NCBI GenBank assembly: GCA_008638375.1
Contig: CM018043.1
Coordinates: 37,709,396 to 37,773,395, forward strand
Source: Nyssa sinensis
Taxonomy: Eukaryota; Streptophyta; Magnoliopsida; Cornales; Nyssaceae
Length of the DNA: 64,000 bases
Direction of reading: 5' to 3'
Positions within the stretch are counted from its first letter, which is position 1. Every line of letters begins with the position of its first letter. Of the stretch, positions 24,710-36,209 are shown piece after piece. The notes below the pieces were generated by a model. It was not told the DNA's origin. It did not search any database and worked only from the letters and a program-made list of their open reading frames with translations. The translations under genes and the position numbers were made by a program.

Positions 24710-26384
24710 TGGCATCTTGTGACCATATATACAATGAAATGTATATACATACAATTCTGAATAGGCTGCCACCCAAATCAACCAATGACAACCCATGCAA
24801 ACCCCACATGATTACTCCCCTCAGCCACCTCAGCTCACCTGACTCTCTGATTTTCAATCACCTCAACCCTGCACATACATATAGAGATATATATGTATAA
24901 GTGTATAGGTAATATACATGATATGGTGATTCATTGTGGACACAAAATAGGTTCTGTGTATAAATCAGAACAGAGTGAATGAGAGACCTAAGAACTGCCT
25001 ATGTGTGGGCTCGGTTAGAGAGGGCTGCCATGGTGAGCTTGCATGTGCATGCAAAGTGTGTGTCCATGGTGTGTACATTCATGGAGATGCACCAAAGGGG
25101 ACTGAGGAGCTGAGCAGCACCGTGTGACTGACTGAGGCACCACCAAGGTGATTGGACCAAGCCGTGTAGGAACAATAAGCCATTGCTTGTGAGGTAAACA
25201 CCCTTAAACTACAAACTGTCAAATTTTTGTTTTGATTTATTGGCACTGCTCTGATGATTTTTGAGCCATATAAACTACACATATAGACTACTGAGAGGCC
25301 TGAGATTGTTATAGAACAATTGGGAAGGTCGAATAGGACTGAAACCCCAAACCTGTAGCAAAACAGCCATGGATGTACCTCGGATAACTGGGTCTGATTT
25401 GACCCAAGCTAAACCAAATTTGGTTGGTCAAGACCAAATCTAGACACTGAGAGGGTTCAAAAACCACTGACCCGCGACCCCATTGCCTGAGTTTAGACCC
25501 TCAAAACCGAACCTATAGGTCTCGGCCATGGAACCCAAACTCGAAAATAGGCTCTTGAACTGAAATTCATAAATGGGGAATTGAAGCCCCTATCCTAAGG
25601 GTCACAACAAGCCAAGAATCGTGCAATTTGATTGAGAAATGAGGCCCCACGACCGAACTGAAACTCTGTCCGATAATCGGCTATACAGAGTTTAATCCGT
25701 GGATTCGATGCATGAAATGGATGCCAAAACATTGGCATGACACCTAGGGACTGATTGGAACCAAAAACAGTTGGAAAACGTGCTTGAAATGGCACGAAAT
25801 AGAGAAAAATGGGGACTGGTATTAGGGCAACAATACCCTGCGCGATGGGGAAGACAGAGTCGACTCGGTCGACTTGCGTGTCGACCCAGACACGTGTCGG
25901 TCTACGGGCGTGCCACTGCTTTAGTGGAACGGCACCGTTTTGGTGTTTGATGTTTTAAATTTAAAATCAAATTCTGGCTGTTTGGTTACGGATGCACGAA
26001 ATTAAAATTGGGAATTGGGCAACTGAAACACGTATAGGGACTGAAATTAGGGAATAAGATGGGTTATGCTATTCCGGTTTTCTGAAGGTCACAGAACCGG
26101 TTGGTTTTTAGGAATTGTGAACCGGTTCACTGCTTGAACCCTAGAACCGTTTGGTTTGAACCCTAATTTTATGAAATTGTATTTTGACCCCCAAATACTT
26201 TCTGAATTTACGGATTAGCCCCCACTGTTTTGTAATATTACACTGTGGCCCAGAATTTTGAGAAATTATTCATTTAAGCCCTGAATAAATTAATTAAATA
26301 ATAAAATAATTATTTAATTATTTTATTAAATAAGTAAAATTACAATTTTACCCCTAGACATTAAATATGTCAAACGGAGTCCAA

Positions 26385-27480
26385 ATTAAGTAAATAAATA
26401 GTGTATTTTCACTATTTCAAATATTCTGGACTCAATGGTACAGTCCAAATTGGGAAATACAGTACCGAAAAATACAGACCTGTAAGTGATAAATTACTGT
26501 ACTGCCCCTGATGGCACCAGACCCAAATAAAAATATCAGATAGCCTATTTTGACTGTCTCGGGCATTCTGGACTCAACGGTGAGGTCCGTTTAACGAACT
26601 GAAGTCCCGAAAAATACAGACACATAAAGTGTAAATGACCGAATTGCCCTTAATGATACCCAGGGCCGATTAAACATAACAGACAGTCCAATTTCACTAT
26701 GTTGGACGCTCTGGACCAAATGGTGAGGTCCATTTTATGAATTGACGTGCCGAAAAATACGACACATGAAATTACCAAATTACCCCTGATACTGTACGAG
26801 ACCTAAACAAAGTCCGATTAGGACGAAACTGATACCGGTAGGAGCCCAGACACTGGTGAGACTGTATACTTGATTAGATGACGAATCGGGATCAGAATTT
26901 CACAAAACGTAAAATGACCAAAATACCCCTGAGCACTGTAAGTGCAAAGTAGAGGTCGAATAAAGGTCAAACTGATCTGATAAATTATCATAGGGATAAT
27001 TATGAACACTGAAGGGCTAAATAAGACTCCGAAACAGTCAACGCATAAAACGAGAAATGACCGATATGTCCCGACGATCTAAAGCAGATACCAAATGAAG
27101 TCCAAGGGACTTACAAATTTGTACATGAGATATATGGGACGTTCTGAGGACCATGATAGGGTCCGGGGCAAAAATGACAAAATTACCATTTTGCCCCTAA
27201 GACTAAATAAGTACCCAACTGATACCGATTAAAGTCTAAAAGACTTAAAACTTCATATATACGATATATGGGATATTCTGAGGACCAGAACAGGGTCCGG
27301 GATAAGAATGGCAAAATTACCATTTTGCCCCTATGGTTAAAATGAGAACCTAACTGATACCGATTGGAGTCCAAAGGACGTAGAACTTTGTACTTAAGAT
27401 ATAAAGACTATTCCGAAGACCACGACAGGGTCCGGGACAAGAATGGTAAAATTACCATTTTGCCCCTAAGGTTGAATGAG
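26385..27480 (+). repeat. Array of about seven to eight diverged 120-150 bp modules in S6
   Basis: Cores of the type ATTCTGGACTCAATGGT-GAGGTCC or TTCTGAGGACCA-GACAGGGTCCGGG recur near 26421, 26565, 26705, 27130, 27265 and 27405. Each is followed by AAATTACCATTTTGCCCCT-like spacers. It is the longest array of the GTCC module seen in the window. Confidence 0.8.
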
Positions 27481-28189
27481 TGCCTGACTGATAACAATTG
27501 AAGTCTAAATGACTTAGGATATAATCCTAATAACTGCTAAGCCCAATTAAAGAATGAAATAGCCTCGAGTGAGACCCAATGGAAGGGCGATAGGCTACTA
27601 GGCTATCTTAGGTAATCCGATAGATACCTAAGATGACGAATGAGACCTGAATGGATGAGTTCTGATCTGTCTGTGATTGATGATTATTATTCAGGATATA
27701 CATGGAGATGCTTGATGTACCTGGAGGTTATCGGATTATTTATGCAAGGAAATAAGCGTAAAGTTTGTGAGTAACTTCTGACACTGTTTTGATACTGTCC
27801 CTTGACTTACTGATCTGTTTTGAATGCAATTATTTAAGTGCAATTATTAAAATGCATGTTTTCCGTACTATATCACTTATGACATGGTTTTAGTCTTTTT
27901 AAATAATTGACTATATTCCTGATCCCTGTGCTAGCATTCCGTACTGTTTTGCCCGTTTTGAACTGTTGAGATAAAATGGATATATTGAACCATTATTTCC
28001 GAAATGATTAACTAAACCATGTGATATAGGCAAAGAACAACATTTTGTTGTATCGTACAGCTTTGTATAGTATACTGTCTGAATGCTATATTGTTTAAAT
28101 GTATATACTTAATGTACGCCCTTTGTACCACATTCCACGTGATGTGCTTGTGTCCTTCGAATTAGGAATTCCGTTCAGTTCGGTTATGT

Positions 28190-28965
28190 GCTGTCCGTTA
28201 ACGATATGTCTGCCTCGATTGATATGTTCCGTCCGGTTCTGACATGTTCCGTCCGTTAATGATGTTAAGTCCGCCTTGATTGATATATGGTCCAGTTCCG
28301 TTATGATCCGTCCGTAGTGATGTTAAGTCTGTCTTGATTGAAATATGGTCCAGTTCCGTTATGATCTATCCGTTCATGATATGTCTTTGTTTTGATTGAT
28401 GTATTGTTCCGTTCGATTCTGTTATGTTCCGTTCATTGATAATGTGTCTGCCTTGATTGATATATGGTCCAGTTCCGTTGTGTATTGTCCGTTGATGATA
28501 CGTCTGTCTTGATTGAAATATCGTTCAGTCTAGCTATGATTAGTTCCGACAGTGATGTGTCCCTGACTTGATTGTTATATTGTTTCTACTCAGTTCCGTT
28601 ATGTTGTCCTGTTCATGATTTGCCTGTGTCCTGATTAGTGTATTGTTTCCGTTTAATTCCGTTATAATTTTATCCGTTCGCGATATGCCCTTACTTGACT
28701 GATGTATTGTTTCCGTTCGATTCCGTTATATTCCGTCCGTTGATGATATGTCTGGCCTGATTGATAAATGGTCTAGTTCCGTTATGTTTCCGTCCTGTTA
28801 TTGGTATGCCTTGTCTTGATTGATCTTGTTCAACTCCGCTATGTTCTAGCCATTGATAGTATGCCTCTGTCTCGACTGATTTATTGTTCCCACTCAGTCC
28901 CGATTGTGATTCGTTCCGTTAATGAAAAGTCTGTGTCTTGACCGATATATTAGCAATAGTTATTG
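28190..28965 (+). repeat. Minisatellite of about 13 units in S6
   Basis: Diverged 55-68 bp units follow the pattern GTCCGTTGATGATATGTCTG - CCTTGATTGATATATGGT - CCAGTTCCGTTATGTTCC. Copies are recognisable from the CCGTT and TTGATTGAT anchors. No similar array is visible in the other LTRs. Confidence 0.85.
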
Positions 28966-29691
28966 TTCTGACCGATTGGTTATGTCATGTTCCGATCCGT
29001 TTGTATTGTCTGTTCGATTCTGTTTTATTGTACTAGACTGCTTATGAAATGGATTTATAAAAATAGTTATTTTTGAAATGACTAAATTATCCCTGTGCCT
29101 TGGGAGCACAAAACTGGTTTTGAAACCCATGATAGGGAATCTGTGTTACTCACTGGGCTTATTTAAGCTCACCCCATTATTCTGACATTTTTCAGGAATT
29201 ACCTCCATTGGATTAGAAGGTACTATGACATGACGTGAATAGGCCAAGTGGCATCGCAAGTAAGGATCTGACGGCACTGAATTGTAGAGACTGGTTTATT
29301 ATGGATTGAACCTGGTTATTCCGGTGAGTGGTATGTTATGACTGACTTGACTGATATATACTAGATAGACATGGCTCATGGAACTAATGGTACTCTAGAG
29401 ATATTAGATCTGCTCTGTTGTTATATGCTTGATTTTAGATATGCTCTGAAATTAGAATTGTTGACTGACTGGATTTAGTCTTGCTCTGTGATACATATTC
29501 TTATGATGGATAAGTGAGTTGCATTCCCGTGACACAAAGAAAAAGTTTTAAATTCCGCTGCATCTGACCCTACAGTTGGAGTGCAATTCGTCGGAAAGTT
29601 CAGAATTTGCCTTTGGTTGGTCGCGTCGCGACCGACTGGCAGTCACGTCCTCGACATCCGCTTAGGGTGGGGTTCGGGATGTGACATGGAG

Positions 29692-31314
29692 GATTATGAT
29701 TTTGACCTTCAGTACCACCCAGGGAGAGCCAATGTGGTGGCTGACGCACTCAGCAGGAGATCGAGGGGTACAGTTGCCAGTATTGCCATCAGGGAGTGGG
29801 AGATGATGGGGGATATTGGCGAGTTTGATCTGGATATTGCTGAGTTTGAGGGACAGGCCACTCTGTTCAGCTTGTGTGCACAGCCCACCCTTCTGACTAG
29901 AGTGATAGAGGCACAGCTAGTGGATGTTGAGGCAGATCAGATCAGAGTACGGATTGCTAGTCCCGAGGGATTTGCGGGATGGACGGTACATTCTGACCTT
30001 AGTCTGAGGTATTCGGGTAGAGTTTTTGTCCCAGAGTCTCTTAGGGCTGAGGTCCTTAGAGATTTCCACCACTCACGTCTGGCAGTGCACCCAGGGGGCA
30101 CTAAGATGTATCACGATCTGCGCCGTCAGTATTGGTGGACGGGGATGAAGAGAGATGTGGCGCAGTTCGTGTCGAGATGTCTCACGTGCCAGCAGGTGAA
30201 GGCTGAGCACCAGAGACCTGGGGGATTGTTACAGCCATTGCCAGTGGCCGAGTGGAAGTGGGAGCACGTGACTATGGATTTCGTGATGGGTCTTCCGAGG
30301 TCACCGAGAGGCCATGATGCAGTTTGGGTTGTCGTGGACAGACTGACGAAGTCTGCTCACTTTTTGCCGATCAGAGTGACTGATTCATCAGATACCCTCA
30401 GTAGATTGTATATTCGAGAGATTGTACGACTACATGGGGTGCCGGTATCCATTGTTTCAGATAGGGACCCGCGCTTCACTGCCCGATTTTGGCAGAGTCT
30501 CCAGACAGCCTTAGGGACACAGCTCCAGTTTAGTACTGCCTTTCACCCCCAGACAGATGGCCAGTTAGAGCGCACCATTCAGATCCTTGAGGACATGCTT
30601 AGGGCTTGTGTCATGGATTTCAGGGGTAGTTGGGAGGATCACCTTGCCTTAGTCGAGTTTGCCTACAACAACAGCTATCAGTCCAGTATAGAGATGGCAC
30701 CATTTGAGGCGTTGTATGGTAGGCCATGCCGTTCCCCAGTATGTTGGACTGAGGTAGGTGAGACAGCTGCCTTGGGACCCGATATAGTCCGTGAGACCAC
30801 GGACAAGATCCAGGTGATCAGGCAGCGCTTGTTGACGGCCCAGAGTTGCCAGAGGAGCTATGCTGATAGGAGGCGGCGACCCTTGGCATTTGGGGTGGGG
30901 GACCATGTGTTCCTCAAGGTGTCTCCCAGACGGGGCTTGAGGAGATTTGGACGTAGTGGGAAGCTGTCGCCACGATTTATTGGCCCCTTTGAGATTCTTG
31001 GGAGAGTTGGTGAGGTGGCTTATAAGCTGGCCTTGCCACCACAGCTATCTGGGGTTCACGACGTCTTCCATGTATCGATGCTGAGGAAATACCATCCCGA
31101 CCCCTCACATGTATTAGATTGGGTAGATCTCCAGTTGGAGGGGGACGCTTCCTATGACCAGAGACCCGTGGAGATATTGGACTCGAGGGACCAGGTTCTA
31201 CGAGGCAGGACCATCCCTTTGGTCAAGGTTCGTTGGAACCATCACGGGGTCGAGGAGGCTACTTGGGAGCGTGAGGCCGAGGTCCGTACTAGATACCCCG
31301 AGTTGTTTGATTAG
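29692..31314 (+). pseudogene. gag-pol: E1 gag-pol, 3' portion (end of RNase H, integrase, chromodomain)
   Basis: 540 codons resume in the same frame after the duplicated TGGAG, giving about 1,626 residues for the uninterrupted frame. The start includes the RNase H end ([15 protein letters not shown]). Counting from 29692, integrase has its zinc-binding part at H127, H133, C163 and C166 and the catalytic triad D196, D257 and E293, the last two 35 residues apart. The C-terminal region has a GPFEIL motif. The last 50 residues form a chromodomain (from [15 protein letters not shown] to the end), which in this family directs integration to heterochromatin. Codons upstream of 29692 belong to S6. 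Without its own start this part is not expected to be translated. Confidence 0.95.
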
Positions 31315-31346
31315 TGATGTATTTTCTTTTGCTTTATGATTATTTT

Positions 31347-31365
31347 AAATTTCGGGACGAAATTT
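31347..31365 (+). other. Pre-PPT hairpin of E1
   Basis: AAATTTCG and CGAAATTT form an 8-bp stem around a GGA loop, beginning 33 bases after the pol stop codon and ending four bases before the PPT. Arms differ from those in E2, E3, C and H, but pairing is kept. Confidence 0.85.
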
Positions 31366-31369
31366 TTGT

Positions 31370-31382
31370 AAGGAGGGAAGGA
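31370..31382 (+). other. E1 polypurine tract
   Basis: AAGGAGGGAAGGA directly abuts the 3' LTR start at 31383, the expected primer for plus-strand DNA synthesis. Confidence 0.92.
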
Positions 31383-34300
31383 TGTTATGACATGAAAAAA
31401 AATTTTTTTTTTCTCTTTCATTATTATTTTATTTTTATTGTTCTTGGTTAATTAAAAATTTTTATTATTATTATTATTATTATTGTGATGGGTGGAAGTA
31501 TGTATATGATGTGCATGATATATATATATATATACATGGATATATATACATATATATATATTGAATTAATTGTGTAATGTGTGCATGTATATGGGCATGG
31601 ATATATGGATGTGTGGGAGGGTGCATTTGGCAGAGTGTGTGAGGTGTAGTGTCGGCTGGGTGTGTGTGTTTGGTGTGTGTCTAGTGTGTGAGAGAAGTGA
31701 GCTACATATATATATATATATGTATGTATGCTAGAGTAGAGCAGCTTTGCATTAAATGCAAAGCTGCATTTTGGGAGGAAGAAGGTGGCTGATGTAGAGT
31801 GATAGAGGTCAAAGGGAGAGAGACGTGTGAGATTGAGTTGTGATGCATAAGTGGTCTCGGGTGGGAAGAAAAGAGGAGAGAAAGGCAAGGAAAAACTGAG
31901 AGAAGGAGCAAGAGAGGTCGTGTACATTGGGAGGAGCCTAAGGAGCTTGAACCAGAGGTGAAGCAGAAGAGAGAAGGAGAGGTCGGCTAGAGAGAGAAAA
32001 AGATCCAGAAAGAAAAGGGGTGAGTAGTTCCAGTTCTGAATTCTCATTTCCTTGCATATTAAATTGTTTTAAATATAGGGTCTTGTAATGTATAAAACGT
32101 AGATTATCTTGCAAGAAAAACTAAGTGGAATGACCAAGAAATGAGGGAGAACAGTAAGGTTGCAGGTCACGGTTGGTGGAAATGGATTGTGAGATTTTAT
32201 GTGTTAAATTAGACTAAAATGATGGGAAATAACCTCCTAAGGTGCAGAAACCATTTGGGGTCTGAACTAACCAAAACCAGTGAGGGGAAAATGGAGAAAT
32301 AGAGTCGGCCGGAGTTTTGACCGAGGGTTTGACCCTCTATTTCGTGGGAATCTAATGGGTTGAGTCCAAAACTAAGCCTAGATATAGAATCCTTGGGAGA
32401 AAATGAAGAAAACTACATTTTGAAAGGTTGAAAATGTCACCGGAGATGGGTCGCCGGTGCCGGAGAAGGCGCCGGAACCCTACTGTGCGTCGCCGGAAAG
32501 TCGGGGAAGAAGGGGGGGTCTGTCCGGGTTCGGGTCGGGTCGGTTCGGGTCCGGTTCGGGCGGGTGTGAACCGCCCCTGCCACGTGTCGCAAGGAGGTTT
32601 TAAATTAAAAACCTAATTGGGGCTGTTTGGCAACCGGATTAAGAAATTGAAATTTAAATTGGAATGGGAATCGGGATACCCTATCCCAGTTTTAGCCCTA
32701 TCCCCTGTTTGGTTAACCGGATTTAGAATAACAAATTAAACTAGTTTTAATTTGGACCCTTTGGAATTTGAACCTTGGGAATTTGAACCTTTTAGAATTT
32801 GAACCTTAACCCTGAACTTTCAGAAATTACAAATTGACCCCCCAACTGTTAGAAATTACACTTTGACCCACCTGATTAAATTATTAATAAAATATTAATT
32901 AAATTAATTAATTAATTAAATTAATTTAATTAATTAAATATTCAAATATATTCCAGAGTCCAAATGGGACAAGTCATTAGTGTATTTTGACTATCTCGGC
33001 CATTCTGAGACCAATGGTGAGGTCCGTTTTATGAGACGGGGTCCCGAAAAATAAAAGACACGTAGCAACGTATAAAATTACCAAAATGCCCCTGAATTGA
33101 AATACAATCAAATGAACTCCGAATTAGGTAAACAAATAGTGAAACTTTATTATCTCGAACATTCCGGACTCAACCGTAGAGTCCGATTTGTGAAAAGAGG
33201 TCACGAAATGTAAGGACACGTGTAAAGTGCAAAATGACTGTTTTGCCCTTTTGAACCCAGATGTCCGAATTGAATTCTACGAAAGCCTAAACTTATTTCC
33301 TTTGACGCTCCAGACTCAATGGTAGAGTCTAATTTAGTAAAATAGAAACTTATGAATTAAAGACATAAAATTTGATGAATAGCATAATTCAAGTGACAAT
33401 TAAACTGAGTTTCGTGTTATGAATTATAGGGACACGGAAAGGCAAAGAGAAGGTGACCTGACCTTCGGTACTCTTACGGTGGTTCCACTTTACTACGAGT
33501 ACACTTTTCCGATTTGAGATCGATTACCAGGTACGATATATTGTGCAAAGTAAGAAATAGAATTGAGATTAGGAGTACTTGCTTCGCTGTATTGATTGTT
33601 CACAAGTTTGCTTGAGTGTTCACATGTTTATGTGCTATGTGCTATCTTGCTGAGTTGTATGATGATTATGGATATACTACATGTGTTAGTGTAGTGTGTG
33701 AATAATATGCTTGAGGAACTGTTGATATTATGAACTGTGTACTTGGAGGCATGCTTTATGTATGAATGAGATGTATCATGACATGATGAGACCAGAGCAT
33801 ATTGGCATAGTGAAATTCTTTGGACATGGCGTGGGTAAGCACTTGGTGCTTTGCATTATGAGGGTGCAGATCCTGTGGTGAAAAACCCAAAATCGGCCAA
33901 TAGGTAATTGCCTGCCTGACGGATTTCGGACCGTGAAGCGAGACATACAAGGTACTCATGCCGACGGGGGAGGACCGTATCATGAGACATGGGTGGGCAT
34001 AGAGTTGCATGGGTGTGTCACGCATACTGCTTATATACTATACATTGTTCACATCCTGTCATTATGATATCGAATGCCATATAGAAATGACTGTACACTT
34101 GCACATGCCACGACCTTGGTTTTGTTTCTTGTATTAGCATTATATTGTACCAGCATGTTGAGCTGACCCCTTTAGTGGGGCAACATTTCAGATGATGTCC
34201 CAGCAGTACGAGACGTGGAGATGATCTGACTAGGGGCTGTGTTAGGCCCGAGAGGCGTTTGTTTTTTGATATTGTATAAGGGCATAAGCCCAAGACCTTA

Positions 34301-34463
34301 TTTCATTTTACATGTTGTAAGCAAGGGGACCAGACCTATGTATGTATCAGAATAGTGTACAGAATGTATGAGAATGTTATTATTATCTTTTATTTCTTTA
34401 TTGTTTTATTTTCCTTTGTCTCGTTACTCGCGCCTCGAGTTCGCTGGAATTCGGGGCGTGACA
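31383..34463 (+). mobile_element. E1 3' LTR (3,081 bp)
   Basis: Nearly identical to the 5' LTR. Differences seen by eye include small indels in the A/T and TA tracts and about 15-20 substitutions such as CGCCGGCGCC to CGCCGGTGCC. The palindrome is retained at 31741-31767. Confidence 0.95.
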
Positions 34464-34468
34464 TGTAT

Positions 34469-36209
34469 CATAGTACTAATATGCAAAGTACTAAAACCTC
34501 AAAACAATAACAGCGGAAGTCTTATCAGTAATAGTACATCAGCGGAAGTCTTTCAATACACAATGTTAGCGAAAGTCTTTACAATACATAATATGGTTCT
34601 ACATAAATAAATTAAGAACCAACATGACCAGCACCCGAGGGTGGTGAATACATGGGAGAACTAAAACATAAACTGATGCATTTCCTCAACCGTTCTTCTA
34701 TGTCTTTAAACTCCTACCGGGGTCTCGCGGCATCAGTACCTGAAATGGGGGTGAGGAGGGTGGAATGAGCTACAAGAGCCCAGCAAGTAAATACAGATCT
34801 CCGACACTGGTATCGAGGATCATAAAAGAATATGAATCCAAGAATAAGAATATGATAGCCAATCATAAAAATAAGATGCTATAATAGCCAATGGGAACAG
34901 TTGCCATAAAGGCCAATAAACAATAGAACACAATGTACAATTAGGAGTAAGGGACATAACATCAACATGAAACTCTTAACATGTGAACAGTGGCAAATGA
35001 ACAGTGGGATCACAATGTGTAATCAGTAGGAATGGCATAACAATGTCCTGGAATTCTCCACGATAATACAATAACAAGAAAGTACTGCCATTATAATTGA
35101 TCACAATAAATCAATCAAGGAATATCTCGCAATACAAGATAATCACAAGAACAATGTAATTCAACAATTATAGTTGAGCAATCGTATAATAGATGCTTTT
35201 GTTCTGTGTCAGGGCTTGATATGCCCTCGATCCTTGGGGGCCCGGTTTACCCCCTTCAGTGCATTCCAGTGTATGGCCATATGTCCGTTCACGGACTCGA
35301 CCCGAAGGTCTTCAGTGTATTTAAAAGCATCGGATGGATATTGTGACTGAGCACAAATCCTGTATACATAAACATTTCATGATCATAAATGATTCCATAA
35401 GAGTATATAAAAATGGAATATCATCAATTCAATGGAAACATAACAATAGGAATTTGAAAGTACGGTTCAACATGATAACAATGGTACAACAATAAATCAA
35501 TGTCCACCAGATAGAACAATATCACATTGTGGAGACAATAACATCAGATACGCTCAGGAGTACAAGTTTGGCAGTAAAAGAATGAACTTGGCTTGATAAC
35601 ACCACATGGAAGAGAAAGGGTATCTACTTACCTCTAACCATGCATTCCTCCTAAATCAGTCTCCTGCGGTTTGCCTCTTTCCTGTCGCGTTCCCTATATA
35701 TCAGTAAATGCGTTTTAGAATAATTTCTATTCACCCATTCTATGCCTTGCTATGATCAGTATTTCTAATACTTATTTAGACTTTTATATGTCCGTTGTTC
35801 TCAGAACCTCTTTTTATAATTTTGACATTACCAATAGATTCGGAAGGTTCAGAATAATAAAAATTCACTAGTTATTTAATTCAATCGGAGTCCATTTGAC
35901 TCACCTATGAAGCAGGGGTATTTTGGTCATTTTTACAAGTCGTAACTTTTTGGGACTCCGTCTCGTGAAACGGACCTCACCATTGGACTCAGAGCATCCG
36001 AGCTAATAAAAATTGACTATTCATTTGCCCTATTTGGACCTCGTTTGACCCACTTTTGAGTCAGGGGTATTTTTGTAAAATTAACATTTTTCTGTTGGGC
36101 CTTAGTGGAATTATCTATAACTTTTGGGGTCAAAATGTAATTATACAGAGTTGCGGTCTGAACCAGTTGGTTCAGAACCAGAAACCCTAAACCGGTTCCA
36201 TTCCACTGT
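34469..36209 (-). mobile_element. S5 solo LTR, middle segment
   Basis: Continuation of S5 after E1, with the CAGCGGAAG repeats (about 34510-34580), acceptor-like CATTTCAG (minus, about 34740) and GTCC modules. It is a near duplicate of 36295-38030 in S7. No coding sequence. Confidence 0.9.

Larger units (their letters stand above)
24219..29686 (+). mobile_element. Solo LTR S6 (5,468 bp) inserted in E1 RNase H
   Basis: Starts TGTAACACCCCG and ends GGGTTCGGGATGTGACA, with TGGAG at 24214-24218 and 29687-29691. No PBS, PPT or polyprotein sequence is present, so it is a solo LTR of unusual length. It contains a tRNA-like module on the minus strand (24646-24709), a long array of GTCC-type modules (about 26385-27480), a 55-68 bp minisatellite (about 28190-28965), acceptor-like CATTTTTCAG (29187-29196) and TTCCGCTGC at 29553-29561, 126 bp from its end. 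It is the youngest event on its branch because it interrupts the recent E1. Confidence 0.92.
17520..34463 (+). mobile_element. E1, complete autonomous-type Ty3/gypsy chromovirus (Tekay/Del-like), interrupted by S6
   Basis: A full-length plus-strand element: LTR 17520-20591, PBS 20595, one gag-pol frame, PPT 31370-31382, LTR 31383-34463, and TSD TGTAT at 17515-17519 and 34464-34468. Without S6 it would be about 11.5 kb. Removing it restores a sequence matching the related LTR S2 around 5085-5105, which confirms the boundaries. The LTRs differ by roughly 15-20 substitutions over 3.07 kb by eye, so the insertion is recent. The C-terminal chromodomain and domain order PR-RT-RH-INT place it in the chromovirus branch; the Tekay/Del assignment rests on recognised sequence style. 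Confidence 0.95.

Noticed and set aside
29581..29691. An ATG at 29581 as start of an integrase gene
   Set aside because: The first 37 codons lie in the S6 LTR and the duplicated target; the frame is a by-product of the insertion.
20961..31314. Endogenous pararetrovirus (Caulimoviridae)
   Set aside because: Flanking LTRs, integrase with D,D(35)E and a chromodomain are present, and a movement protein is absent.
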